The notes beneath the pieces were generated by a model that made no database searches, was not told where the DNA came from, and was given only the letters and a program-made list of their open reading frames with translations. This document shows, one piece after another, positions 17,709 to 26,891 of a stretch of 64,000 bases of DNA. Position numbers and translations under genes: made by a program. Source of the DNA: Brumimicrobium sp035497735 (GTDB taxonomy: Bacteria; Bacteroidota; Bacteroidia; Flavobacteriales_D; Crocinitomicaceae); the NCBI GenBank assembly GCA_035497735.1, contig DATJCX010000071.1:186001-250000 (forward strand), given 5' to 3'. Every line of letters starts with the position of its first letter. The first letter of the stretch is position 1.

Positions 17709-18668
17709 TTATTCCTCTACGACCGTTCCGAAACCAACGATTCTTTTTCTCCAATAATCAGATTCATAGATATCAACGATGGAAATTCCAATACTTGAAC
17801 TTGAATGAATCATTTGCACGCTATCGTTTTCCAAAGAATAAACGATCCCAACGTGATTGATTCCTTTTCCGTGACTAAAGAAGATAAAGTCTCCTAATTG
17901 TAAATCTTTACGATTGATTTTCCTAACTTCTTTGAATTGGTCAGCTGCTCTTTGGCTTAAGTTTTTGTTTAAAGTTTTTCGAATGACATAGTTTGTGAAG
18001 CCGCTACAGTCAAACCCACTTGGTGTTACTCCTGCATACTTGTAGGGAATACCCAGCAGACCTTCTGAAAGCTTAACGATTTCGTCTCTTGAACTTAAAT
18101 TCTGAATAACAATTACATCGCTGTTGTCAGCTGTTGTGGTCGCTTCATTTTTGCTTTGGTTAGTTTTGGTTGAACCGGTATTTGTTTTCGTTTGAGGTTT
18201 GATTTCGAACGTCTTGTCTAAATCAGGTACATCTTTAAAAATCGTTTTTATTAATTGATCTACTTTGTTAAACTTGTCTCTATCTCCATGTTCATTTAGG
18301 TTGTACGTCCAAAGCATTAAGTCACTCTTTAGCACACTCATTTCGTATTGGTGTGAACGGAGAATTTCTTGACCTTCTCTTGTGCTCTGAAGTTCCTCAA
18401 ATGTTTTGGTAGCCTCTTCTAAAGCAAATTTGTTTTTCTTTAGCCATTTTGGGTTTTGTGCTAACTGAAGTTTAGAAAGCGCTAGATAATAGCGTGGAAC
18501 AAATGAATAATCATATTGCGGATTGGCTTGCAATTTATTTGCTTTTTGATATACTGATTTATATTGTCTCTGATCATATCTCATTTCTAGTTGGTCAAAT
18601 TCCAACACTTGAGAGCTCAAAGAAAAATGTAGCATTATCAATAATATGGTAATTACAAGTCTTCGCAT
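17709..18668 (-). CDS. NlpC/P60 family peptidoglycan endopeptidase
   Basis: The ATG at 18668 is chosen over one 27 bases upstream because it starts a clean signal peptide (MRRLVITILLIMLHFSLSS). The 319-residue protein has a helical N-terminal half, a Thr/Asn/Ser-rich linker (TNTGSTKTNQSKNE), and a C-terminal C40 peptidase domain: Cys221 in SGFDCSGF, His in GINHVGIVY, third polar residue in MIHSSSS. It likely cuts D-Glu/diaminopimelate bonds in peptide stems in the periplasm. Confidence 0.93.
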   Translation of the reverse strand: MRRLVITILLIMLHFSLSSQVLEFDQLEMRYDQRQYKSVYQKANKLQANPQYDYSFVPRYYLALSKLQLAQNPKWLKKNKFALEEATKTFEELQSTREGQEILRSHQYEMSVLKSDLMLWTYNLNEHGDRDKFNKVDQLIKTIFKDVPDLDKTFEIKPQTKTNTGSTKTNQSKNEATTTADNSDVIVIQNLSSRDEIVKLSEGLLGIPYKYAGVTPSGFDCSGFTNYVIRKTLNKNLSQRAADQFKEVRKINRKDLQLGDFIFFSHGKGINHVGIVYSLENDSVQMIHSSSSIGISIVDIYESDYWRKRIVGFGTVVEE

Positions 18669-18692
18669 TTTCTTTTTAAAGATTATATCCTG

Positions 18693-18700
18693 CAAAGTTA
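18693..18700 (-). promoter_or_regulatory. Promoter -7 element for the NlpC/P60 gene
   Basis: TAACTTTG on the minus strand, 24 bases before the chosen ATG; it also supports that start over the upstream one, which lies almost on the promoter. Confidence 0.5.
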
Positions 18701-18893
18701 ACTATTTTGAATGAACAGAATGTTAAATTTTCTTAGGATGGATTAACAATGATATGTTGATTTCATCTATGTTTAAGATAAAACATCTATTTTAATACAG
18801 TCATTACAAAAACAATTCCTATTTTTAAACGTTTGAAAAATACAACTGGAATTTTGGTTCCATATTTGCTTACTATAGCTTAAACGTACAATT

Positions 18894-20477
18894 ATGAAGA
18901 GAATTATTTTTGCAACTATATTATTTATTTCAACAGGTGTTTCTTTCGCTCAAGAGGATACTGACTTTATGCGCTTGTATGAGGTGTATTCTTTTATTGA
19001 TAGAATGTATGTAGATGAAGTTCCTAGAAAGGATATTTCTGAAGCTGCCATTGTAGCGATGTTGGAGAAATTAGATCCACATTCAACTTATATTCCAGCT
19101 GAGGAGGTGGAACAAGCCAATGAAAGAATTAATGGAAGTTTTGTGGGAGTTGGAATTCGTTTTAATATTCTAAAAGATACCATCTTGGTTGTAAACCCTA
19201 TTCCAGGCGGTCCTTCAGAAAAACTAGGAATACTTGCTGGTGATAAAATTATTGCTGTAGAAGGCGAAACTGTTGCTGGTATTGGTATTAAAAATTCAGA
19301 TGTAAGAGAAAAGTTACTTGGAGAGAAGGGTTCGAAAGTGAACATTACTATTCTTAGAGGAGGTTCTGAGCAGATTGATTATGTGGTGACAAGAGCAGAT
19401 ATTCCAGTGAATTCTGTTGCTAGTTCTTATATGGTTGATAAAACAACTGGCTTCATCAAATTGACGAATTTCTCAAAAACGACTGATTCGGAAGTTAGGA
19501 ATGAAATAAAAAGATTGAAAAAAGAAGGAATGGTTGACCTTATTTTTGACCTGCAAGGAAATGGAGGAGGACTTCTTTTTGCTGCTAAAGCAGTGGCGGA
19601 TGAATTCCTAGACAAGAATAAATTAATTGTTTACTCAGAAGGACGTGCGCAACCTAAAAGTAATTTAAATGCGGATAGAAAAGGTGGATTTGAAACAGGT
19701 CGATTGATTATTTTAATTGATGAAAGTTCAGCATCTGCTAGTGAGATTGTTTCTGGAGCAATTCAAGACTGGGATAGAGGTTTGTTAGTTGGTCGTCGTT
19801 CTTACGGTAAAGGATTGGTTCAAAGACCTATTCCTTTGTCTGATGGTTCGCAAATTCGTTTAACTATTGCTCGATACTTTACACCGAGTGGCCGTTTTAT
19901 TCAAAAGGACTATGAAGATTTAGAAGCGTATAGAAATGATTATATCGACCGTTTTGAGCATGGTGAAATGATGCACAGAGACTCTATTCGCTTTGATGAT
20001 TCATTAATTTATAAAACGCTTCTTAAAAAGAGAGATGTTTATGGTGGTGGTGGAATTATGCCAGATGTTTTTGTGCCTTTAGATACAAATGAGTATTCTA
20101 AAATGTACAGAAACTTAAGCCGTTTAGGTGTAATCAATACTTTTACGATTTCGTATGCTAATTCACACAGAAAGTCTATTTTAAGTAAATACAAAACTAT
20201 TGAAAGTTTCAATGAACGTTTTGAAATTGATAAAAAATTCTTAGATGAATTTTTTGAATATACAGCTGAGCAAGATACCAACTTTGTGTATTCAGAAGAG
20301 GATTTTGAAATCAGTGGAGATTTATTGAAAGTTCGCCTAAAAGCAATGTTGGCTCAAAATATTTGGGATATAGGAGCTTTTTACCAAGTTTTCAATGTGA
20401 AAAATGAAATTTTCATGAGAGGCTATGAAGCATTGAAGAATGGCGTTTATGAAGAAACTAATTTAATTGAGGAATAA
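18894..20477 (+). CDS. S41 C-terminal processing protease with PDZ domain
   Basis: 527 residues. Signal peptide (MKRIIFATILFISTGVSFAQ). A PDZ domain covers about 80-165 (GVGIRFNILKDTILVVNPIPGGPSEKLG). The S41 core follows with the catalytic Ser281 in ESSASASEIVSG and Lys306 in SYGKGLVQ, exactly 25 residues apart as in CtpA. After the core there is a C-terminal helical domain of about 150 residues, usual in Bacteroidota members. It acts in the periplasm, trimming or degrading exported proteins. Confidence 0.95.
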   Translation: MKRIIFATILFISTGVSFAQEDTDFMRLYEVYSFIDRMYVDEVPRKDISEAAIVAMLEKLDPHSTYIPAEEVEQANERINGSFVGVGIRFNILKDTILVVNPIPGGPSEKLGILAGDKIIAVEGETVAGIGIKNSDVREKLLGEKGSKVNITILRGGSEQIDYVVTRADIPVNSVASSYMVDKTTGFIKLTNFSKTTDSEVRNEIKRLKKEGMVDLIFDLQGNGGGLLFAAKAVADEFLDKNKLIVYSEGRAQPKSNLNADRKGGFETGRLIILIDESSASASEIVSGAIQDWDRGLLVGRRSYGKGLVQRPIPLSDGSQIRLTIARYFTPSGRFIQKDYEDLEAYRNDYIDRFEHGEMMHRDSIRFDDSLIYKTLLKKRDVYGGGGIMPDVFVPLDTNEYSKMYRNLSRLGVINTFTISYANSHRKSILSKYKTIESFNERFEIDKKFLDEFFEYTAEQDTNFVYSEEDFEISGDLLKVRLKAMLAQNIWDIGAFYQVFNVKNEIFMRGYEALKNGVYEETNLIEE

Positions 20478-20492
20478 TTAATTTGTAATTTC

Positions 20493-20500
20493 TATATTTG
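20493..20500 (+). promoter_or_regulatory. Promoter -7 element for the DUF1573 gene
   Basis: TATATTTG, 24 bases before the ATG, just after the S41 gene stop. Confidence 0.5.
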
Positions 20501-20524
20501 TTAAACATATAATTAAAAATAAGA

Positions 20525-21049
20525 ATGAAAAAAATAGTTTGGATATTTTCTATAGCGCTAATTGCGTTTGCATGTAATAATGAATCGAAAACTGATTCAA
20601 CAATAACAGTAAAAGATGGAGAAACACGCTCTAAATTATCGGCTGGTTCAGTTTCTGAAGCAGATTTAAAAGCAGCAGCAGAAAAAAGAGAAGAAGATAG
20701 AAAACGTGCGGAAGAAGAGAAAATGGCGAATCAAACAACGATGGAGATTTCACCAAGTGTATTTGATTTCGGTAATATTCCTCATGAAGTTCCTGTTTCA
20801 ACAAAATTTAAAATTACAAATACAGGAGATAAACCATTAATCATTAACGACGCTTCTGCTTCATGTGGGTGTACTGTTCCTAAGAAGCCTGAAGAGCCTA
20901 TTATGCCAGGTGACTCTTATGACTTAGAGGTAACATTTACTTCTAACCCAGGACAAGCTGGAACAGCAATTAACAAAACGGTTACTGTTAACGGAAACGT
21001 ACCAGGAGGTAGTAAAACTGTTAGCATTAAAGCGCAAGTATCAAAATAA
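20525..21049 (+). CDS. DUF1573 lipoprotein
   Basis: 174 residues. A lipoprotein-type signal (IFSIALIAFAC, Cys17) is followed by a charged, Ala/Glu/Lys-rich helix (AAAEKREEDRKRAEEEK) and then a DUF1573 Ig-like domain (about 75-172). That domain has the family signature VFDFGNIPHEVPVSTKFKIT and SCGCTVPKKP. Proteins of this group sit in the cell envelope of Bacteroidota; the exact job is unknown. It ends at a strong terminator. Confidence 0.93.
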   Translation: MKKIVWIFSIALIAFACNNESKTDSTITVKDGETRSKLSAGSVSEADLKAAAEKREEDRKRAEEEKMANQTTMEISPSVFDFGNIPHEVPVSTKFKITNTGDKPLIINDASASCGCTVPKKPEEPIMPGDSYDLEVTFTSNPGQAGTAINKTVTVNGNVPGGSKTVSIKAQVSK

Positions 21050-21068
21050 TTAAAAATAGTTAGTTTTT

Positions 21069-21102
21069 AAAAGGCGAAGAAGTTATTTCTTCGCCTTTTT
21101 TT
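21069..21102 (+). terminator. Rho-independent terminator
   Basis: Perfect 11-pair stem aaggcgaagaa/ttcttcgcctt, 5-base loop, then a T run. Confidence 0.92.
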
Positions 21103-21293
21103 ATATCCATTAAATGGGTGTTCTTGTTGAATACGAAAAGTCTTGATTTTATACTTCCATTTGTGTCTGAATGAACCGATGATAAGCATCCTGTTTCCTT
21201 GTAAATTCAACGGAAAGTAAGCTTTTTAGAATAAATTTAGATTTTTCTAAACAATAAGTCCAGTTTGGCTAAAATTTTTCTTAATTTCGCAAT

Positions 21294-22208
21294 ATGAAGT
21301 TGAACTTTTTACTATATTTCATTTTATTTCTTTTAGGAAGTTGTAGTTTGACAGACGAAAACGATTCTGGTAAAATTCGTGTGGTAACTACTACGTCTAT
21401 TGTAACGGATATTGTTAAAAACATCGGTGGAGACAAAATTGAAGTTTCTGGTCTAATGGGAGCTGGCATCGATCCACACTTGTACAAAGCGAGTGAAGGC
21501 GATGTAATGAAGTTAGCCAATGCAGAAATGATTATTTATGGAGGCCTTCATCTTGAAGGAAAGTTAGTAGATGTTTTTTCTAAAATAGAAAGACTTGGCA
21601 AGCACCCTGTAGACTTAGGCGCTACAATTCCAGAACATCTTTTACTTCGTTCAAAAGATTTTGGCGGAAATTATGATCCGCACGTTTGGTTTAATGTTGA
21701 ATTAATCAAAATTGAATCAAAATCTGTTGCAGAAGCTTTTAAAAAGTATGACTCAATAAATGCAGACTATTACCAAGCTAATCTAGATGCTTATCTTGTT
21801 AAATTGGATGATTTGCAAGCAGAAATCATTGAAATGGTGCAAACCTTACCCAAAGAATCTCGTCATTTGGTAACTGCCCATGATGCTTTTGGATATTTTG
21901 GAGACGCTTATGGCTTTAAAGTAATTGGCTTACAAGGATTATCAACTGCCACAGAAGCAGGTGTAAAAGATATGAGAAGGGTTTCTGATTATATTGTAAA
22001 ACATCATATAAAATCAATATTCATAGAAAGTTCTGTTCCTGTAAAAACAATAGAAGCGCTACAAATGGCTGTTCGTTCGAGAGGACATCAAGTGAACATC
22101 GGAGGAATGCTGTATAGTGATGCACTAGGAAATGAAGGAGAAGAGGAGGGAACGTATATCGGAATGATGAGATACAATGTGAAATCGATAATTGACGGTT
22201 TAAAATAA
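21294..22208 (+). CDS. Mn/Zn ABC transporter substrate-binding lipoprotein
   Basis: 304 residues. Lipoprotein signal with lipobox LLGSC (Cys17). Cluster A-I/TroA fold: metal-ligand segments are GIDPHLYKASEGD, NYDPHVWFNVE, TAHDAFGYFGDAYG and the C-terminal EEGTYIGMMRYN. The His/His/Glu/Asp set and the lack of a His-rich loop favour manganese or iron over zinc, though zinc is not excluded. It is the first gene of a four-gene importer with 5-, 2- and -20-base spacings. Confidence 0.93.
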   Translation: MKLNFLLYFILFLLGSCSLTDENDSGKIRVVTTTSIVTDIVKNIGGDKIEVSGLMGAGIDPHLYKASEGDVMKLANAEMIIYGGLHLEGKLVDVFSKIERLGKHPVDLGATIPEHLLLRSKDFGGNYDPHVWFNVELIKIESKSVAEAFKKYDSINADYYQANLDAYLVKLDDLQAEIIEMVQTLPKESRHLVTAHDAFGYFGDAYGFKVIGLQGLSTATEAGVKDMRRVSDYIVKHHIKSIFIESSVPVKTIEALQMAVRSRGHQVNIGGMLYSDALGNEGEEEGTYIGMMRYNVKSIIDGLK

Positions 22209-22213
22209 TAAAT

Positions 22214-22963
22214 ATGGCAAGCCAAAAGGGAGTAAAATACGCAATTAATGTACATGACTTAACAGTCGCTTACGATTATAAGCCTGTGCTTTGGGATATT
22301 CATCTACAAGTTCCAGAAGGAGTATTAATGGCAATTGTAGGTCCGAATGGTGCAGGAAAATCTACATTGATTAAAGCCATGTTAGGTATTCAGAAAAGTA
22401 TCACCGGAACGGTTGAGGTTTTTGGGAAATCTTATAAGGAAATGCGTAAAGAAGTGGCTTATGTGCCGCAAAAAGAAGCGATTGATTGGGATTTCCCAAC
22501 AACTGTACTAGATGCAGTAATGATGGGAACTTATGGCCAGTTAGGTTGGATCAAACGTCCAGGTAAAAAGGAAAAGAAAGCAGCTTTAGAAGCGCTAGAG
22601 CAAGTTGGAATGCTGCCGTTTAAGAATAGACAAATTAGTCAGTTGAGCGGTGGACAACAACAACGTGTGTTTTTGGCTAGAGCATTGGTGCAAAATGCAT
22701 CGATTTACATCATGGATGAACCATTTCAGGGTGTAGATGCTACAACAGAAATCGCGATTATCAATATTTTGAAAGAGTTGAGAGAACAAGGTAAAACCGT
22801 ATTGGTTGTTCACCACGACTTACAAACTGTTCCAGAATATTTTGACTGGGTTACTTTTTTGAATGTAAAGAAAATTGCCACCGGTCCAGTGAAAGAAATA
22901 TTTAACGATGATAATTTGAATAAAACCTACGGAATTAACTATAAAGTAGCTGTAAATCAATAA
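22214..22963 (+). CDS. Mn/Zn ABC transporter ATP-binding protein
   Basis: 249 residues. Walker A GPNGAGKST, Q-loop YVPQKEAIDWDFP, signature LSGGQQQR, Walker B IYIMDEPFQ and H-loop VVHHDLQ are all intact. The IDWDFP segment after the Q-loop is typical of the TroB/MntB metal group. It powers uptake through the two permeases encoded directly downstream. Confidence 0.96.
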   Translation: MASQKGVKYAINVHDLTVAYDYKPVLWDIHLQVPEGVLMAIVGPNGAGKSTLIKAMLGIQKSITGTVEVFGKSYKEMRKEVAYVPQKEAIDWDFPTTVLDAVMMGTYGQLGWIKRPGKKEKKAALEALEQVGMLPFKNRQISQLSGGQQQRVFLARALVQNASIYIMDEPFQGVDATTEIAIINILKELREQGKTVLVVHHDLQTVPEYFDWVTFLNVKKIATGPVKEIFNDDNLNKTYGINYKVAVNQ

Positions 22964-22965
22964 AC

Positions 22966-23886
22966 ATGTTAGAATTTTTAGAATTAATATGGTCTGATTA
23001 TACCGTTCGAATCATTACGATGGGAACTGCTGCTCTAGGTGCCATTCTTGGTCTCCTGGGTAGTTTTGCCGTGCTTAGAAAACAGAGTTTACTAGGTGAT
23101 GCAATTTCACATGCAGCTTTACCAGGAATTGTTTTAGCTTTTATTCTAACACAGACAAAAACGACCTATGTTTTACTACTTGGAGCTATTATTAGCGGAC
23201 TAATTGGAAGTGTTTTGATTAATAGCATCGTAAAACGTACGCATTTAAAAACAGACACCGCTTTAGGAATTATTCTTTCAGTATTTTTTGGTTTTGGAAT
23301 GTTGTTGTTGACAGCCATTCAAAAACAACCTGATGCAGCGCAAGCAGGATTGGATAAATATCTATTTGGTCAAGCTGCTACCTTAATGCTTGAAGATGTA
23401 AAACTTCTGATTGCTGTTTTGGGTTTAGCCTTGCTTATACTTTTCTTATTTTATAAGGAGTTAAAACTTTTGCTTTTTGATGCTGATTATGCTAAAACGC
23501 TAGGGATTAACACCAAGTATTTAGATGTTTTGATTACTGTTTTTATAATTGTTGCTATTGTACTAGGACTTCAAACTGTAGGAGTAGTATTGATGAGTGC
23601 AATGTTGTTAGCACCAGCAGCAGCAGCAAGACAATGGACCAATAGTTTGAGTACCATGCTTTTCTTGTCTGCCATCTTAGGAATGATTTCTGGAGTTTTA
23701 GGAACAGCTATCAGTGCTTCACAAGACAACTTATCTACCGGGCCAGTGATTGTTATTATAGCAGTATCATTGGTAGTCATTTCCTTTATTTTCGCTCCTA
23801 ATCGCGGTTTGATTGCTAAGAGAGTGCAGCAGAGAAAGAATAAAAAATTATTTGAAAAAATTAAAGATGACGCAGCCACAACTTGA
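22966..23886 (+). CDS. Metal ABC transporter permease, first subunit
   Basis: 306 residues with about eight or nine membrane helices of the ABC-3 family. LRKQSLLGDAISHAALPGIV is the conserved coupling/entry motif, and LLAPAAAARQW is the second family motif. It starts two bases after the ATPase stop and overlaps the next permease by 20 bases. Confidence 0.94.
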   Translation: MLEFLELIWSDYTVRIITMGTAALGAILGLLGSFAVLRKQSLLGDAISHAALPGIVLAFILTQTKTTYVLLLGAIISGLIGSVLINSIVKRTHLKTDTALGIILSVFFGFGMLLLTAIQKQPDAAQAGLDKYLFGQAATLMLEDVKLLIAVLGLALLILFLFYKELKLLLFDADYAKTLGINTKYLDVLITVFIIVAIVLGLQTVGVVLMSAMLLAPAAAARQWTNSLSTMLFLSAILGMISGVLGTAISASQDNLSTGPVIVIIAVSLVVISFIFAPNRGLIAKRVQQRKNKKLFEKIKDDAATT

Positions 23887-25036
23887 GATACAATTAATAG
23901 CGGCTATAGTTTCTGTAGCTTGTGCCATCCCTGGTGTTTTCTTAGTGCTTAGGAAGATGGCCCTGATTAGTGATGCAATTAGTCACTCTATTTTATTGGG
24001 AATTGTTCTTGGTTTTTTCATAACACAAGACCTTAATTCCCCAATTTTAATTCTTTTAGCTTGCTTGGTGGGAGTGCTGACCGTTGTGATGGTTGAACTC
24101 ATTCAGAAAACCAAACTCGTTAAAGAAGACACCGCTATAGGACTCGTATTCCCAGCTTTATTTAGTATCGGTATCATTTTGATTTCATTAAAAGCCAACG
24201 ATATTCACTTAGATGTGGATTCTGTTCTTTTAGGAGAATTAGCTTTCGCACCTTTCGATAGATTGTTTATTAATGAAAAGGACTTTGGACCGAAGGCACT
24301 TTGGATAATGGGAAGTATTTTGATTTTTACTTTAACGCTTCTACTTCTTTTTTACAAGGAACTAAAATTGAGTACTTTTGACGCTGGATTATCTGCTGCT
24401 TTAGGCTTTTCGCCTGTATTAATTCATTATTCCCTAATGACCGTTTCTTCAGTTACCGTTGTGGGAGCTTTCGATTCTGTTGGAGCAATATTAGTGGTTG
24501 CTTTAATGATTGTTCCTGCGGCAACTGCCTACTTACTGACGCATAAACTAAAATCGATGCTGATGTTATCCGTTTTTTTCGGCTTGTTTTCATCAATTGG
24601 TGGCTATTGGGTAGCCAATTTGCTAGACGCTTCTATAGCTGGTTCGATGGCGACAATGCTCGGAGTTATTTTCTTTACCGTTTACTTATTCGCACCTAAA
24701 AAAGGTTTGTTAGCGAATTTATTCAAAGAAAAACGTCAGAAAAGCGAAGTGCAACTTTTAGCATTCTTACTTCATTTACACAGTTTGAATGAAGACAATG
24801 ATTTGGAAGAACGATGCGTCAATCACTTATACATGCACTTTAGATGGACAAAATCCGAAGCTGATAATATTCTTAGTTTAGCCAAAGAGAATAGTTTAGT
24901 TCATCTTGATGGAGATTGTATCTATCTTACAGAAAAAGGAAATGACTTTAGCGAAAGGGCCATACAATTTATCACTAGTAATAGAGGTGAGAAAATAGAA
25001 GGAATTAAAGAAGATTACTTGTTGTTTAGAGGTTAA
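23867..25036 (+). CDS. Metal ABC permease fused to DtxR-like winged helix
   Basis: The ATG at 23867 is chosen (390 residues); an upstream in-frame start would lie deep in the previous gene. Residues 1-280 are an ABC-3 permease with LRKMALISDAISHSILLGIV, paralogous to the gene before. Residues 285-390 are soluble and look like a winged helix of the DtxR/MntR type: helix EDNDLEERCVNHLYMHF, a recognition-like helix TKSEADNILSLAKENSL and wing HLDGDCIYLTEKGNDF. Such fusions occur in Bacteroidota metal importers. The domain may sense metal or bind DNA from the membrane. A stand-alone DtxR regulator is at 52138. Confidence 0.9.
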   Translation: MTQPQLEIQLIAAIVSVACAIPGVFLVLRKMALISDAISHSILLGIVLGFFITQDLNSPILILLACLVGVLTVVMVELIQKTKLVKEDTAIGLVFPALFSIGIILISLKANDIHLDVDSVLLGELAFAPFDRLFINEKDFGPKALWIMGSILIFTLTLLLLFYKELKLSTFDAGLSAALGFSPVLIHYSLMTVSSVTVVGAFDSVGAILVVALMIVPAATAYLLTHKLKSMLMLSVFFGLFSSIGGYWVANLLDASIAGSMATMLGVIFFTVYLFAPKKGLLANLFKEKRQKSEVQLLAFLLHLHSLNEDNDLEERCVNHLYMHFRWTKSEADNILSLAKENSLVHLDGDCIYLTEKGNDFSERAIQFITSNRGEKIEGIKEDYLLFRG

Positions 25037-25046
25037 ATTTCTTTTT

Positions 25047-25054
25047 CTATATTT
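25047..25054 (+). promoter_or_regulatory. Promoter -7 element for the SDR gene
   Basis: TATATTTG between the metal importer and the SDR gene, 25 bases before its ATG. Confidence 0.5.
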
Positions 25055-25079
25055 GTAAATAGTAATTCAAAAACTGAAA

Positions 25080-26057
25080 ATGAAAGTCGCAATTACAGGA
25101 GCATCCGGACATATAGGTTCCGCTATCATAAGAGAATTGATTAAAGAAGGACACGAAGTCGTTGCTATGGTTCATAAAACTGGCAAAGGACTCGAAGGCT
25201 TGCCTATTTCCACTTTTAAGGGTAGCGTATTGGATAAAGTTTCTCTCAGAACCCTAATGAATGAATGTGATATAGTTTTTCATATCGCTGGTATTGTTGA
25301 CTTGGGTTATCATTTTGATAAGATGGTTTATGACATCAATGTTACAGGAACAGAAAATGTTTTTGAAGTTGCAAAAGAAGTCGGTGTAAAGCGCGTTGTT
25401 CATTTTAGTTCTATCCATGTTTTTAAACAAAGTCCTTATGATCTTCCCCTAGATGAAACGAGAGGTTTTATTGATGATAAAGGAATATTTTATGATCAAA
25501 CAAAGCGAAAAGGACATGAATTAGCATTACAACTTGCCAAAGAAGGACAAGATATCGTAATTGTTTGTCCAACTGGAGTAATCGGACCTTACGATTACCT
25601 TACTTCGAAATTAGGAAAAGCACTTATCGATTTATACAAAGGGAATATTCCCGCGGTAATTAAGGGTGGCTTTGACTTTGTGGACGTTCGTGATGTTGCA
25701 AAAGGCGCTATTTCGGCAATGGATAATGGAAAATCTGGGGAAGCTTATATCTTAGGAGGTCAATTTTATACTTTAAAAGAATTGGCTGAATTAATTTACC
25801 AAGTCAATGAAAAGAAGAAGAAATTTATAGAATTACCGATAATTTTCGCTAACATAGGACTTCCGTTTGTAAAACTATACGCTTTTTTAACAGGTAGTAA
25901 GCCATTGTACGATAAAGTTTATCTAGATATTTTACAAGACGGAAATAAATTTGTTGAAAGTAAAAAGGCTGAAAAGACGCTAACTTATCAGAAAACCGAT
26001 ATGAAAACGACTTTAATTGATACATTTGAGTGGTTAAAACAAGTAGGTAGGTTATAA
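25080..26057 (+). CDS. NAD(P)-dependent epimerase/dehydratase (extended SDR)
   Basis: 325 residues. The nucleotide-binding motif TGASGHIGSA starts at residue 6 and the catalytic YDQTK (YxxxK) motif is near residue 139. Overall similarity is to the 3-beta-HSD/dihydroflavonol-reductase-like group of extended SDRs. The downstream gene, nine bases later, is a steroid-5-alpha-reductase-like membrane protein, so both may work on a polycyclic or isoprenoid lipid. Substrate unknown. Confidence 0.92.
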   Translation: MKVAITGASGHIGSAIIRELIKEGHEVVAMVHKTGKGLEGLPISTFKGSVLDKVSLRTLMNECDIVFHIAGIVDLGYHFDKMVYDINVTGTENVFEVAKEVGVKRVVHFSSIHVFKQSPYDLPLDETRGFIDDKGIFYDQTKRKGHELALQLAKEGQDIVIVCPTGVIGPYDYLTSKLGKALIDLYKGNIPAVIKGGFDFVDVRDVAKGAISAMDNGKSGEAYILGGQFYTLKELAELIYQVNEKKKKFIELPIIFANIGLPFVKLYAFLTGSKPLYDKVYLDILQDGNKFVESKKAEKTLTYQKTDMKTTLIDTFEWLKQVGRL

Positions 26058-26066
26058 TAACACATT

Positions 26067-26822
26067 ATGGATATAGCAATATTTGAAACATTTGTTTGGA
26101 GTTGGATTGGATTAGCACTGGCTGTTTTTATTTTGCTGATGTTTATCACAGCACCTTATGGTCGTCACACAAAAACAACATGGGGACCACTCGTTCCGAA
26201 TCGCTTGGGATGGGTAATAATGGAGGTTTTTGTTGTCGTTGTTTTGTATTATTTTATTCTCACCGGAGAGAATGAACAGTCCTTAGTGAATTGGATAATT
26301 ATCGGTTTATTTTCTATCCATTATCTGAATAGAAGTTTAATATTCCCATTTAGAATCAAAACTACAGGTAAGAAAATGCCTCTGGTAATCATGTTGATGG
26401 GGATGTTTTTTAACTTAGTAAACGGATTTCTAATCGGTTATTATCTTGGGAATTTCAGGGTTTACGAAGTGGATTGGTTGATGACCCCACAATTTATCAT
26501 TGGTGCATTTATCTTTTTCTGGGGAATGAGTGTCAATATGCATTCAGATAATATTTTAATCGGTTTGAGAAAACCAAATGAAACAGGTTATAAAATTCCT
26601 AGAGGCGGAATGTTTAAATATGTGAGCGCTCCCAATCTTCTTGGTGAAATTTCAGAATGGCTAGGTTTTGCAATACTTACTTGGAGTATGCCTGGATTGG
26701 CTTTCTTCTTATGGAGTTTCGCGAATTTAGTTCCTAGAGCAATTTCTCACCATCATTGGTATTTGGATAAATTTGAAGATTATCCTAAAAATAGAAAAGC
26801 TTTTATTCCAAGAATCTGGTAA
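26067..26822 (+). CDS. Steroid 5-alpha-reductase-family membrane protein
   Basis: 251 residues with six or seven membrane helices. The C-terminal region has the family signature: YKIPRGGMFKYVSAPNLLGEISEW and a final NRKAFIPRIW. In eukaryotes the family reduces the delta-4 double bond of 3-oxo steroids with NADPH; bacterial substrates are mostly undefined. The match to the animal SRD5A type is close in the last 100 residues. It follows an SDR gene with nine bases between, which suggests a shared lipid pathway. Confidence 0.9.
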   Translation: MDIAIFETFVWSWIGLALAVFILLMFITAPYGRHTKTTWGPLVPNRLGWVIMEVFVVVVLYYFILTGENEQSLVNWIIIGLFSIHYLNRSLIFPFRIKTTGKKMPLVIMLMGMFFNLVNGFLIGYYLGNFRVYEVDWLMTPQFIIGAFIFFWGMSVNMHSDNILIGLRKPNETGYKIPRGGMFKYVSAPNLLGEISEWLGFAILTWSMPGLAFFLWSFANLVPRAISHHHWYLDKFEDYPKNRKAFIPRIW

Positions 26823-26879
26823 TATTCCAAAAAAGGTAAAAAAAAGTAAATTTTACCCTTCGTTTTTCTATTCATCAGT

Positions 26880-26887
26880 TACATTTG
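26880..26887 (+). promoter_or_regulatory. Promoter -7 element for mnmH-selD
   Basis: TACATTTG ends four bases before the mnmH ATG; transcription would start at or next to the start codon. Confidence 0.5.
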
Positions 26888-26891
26888 TAAG

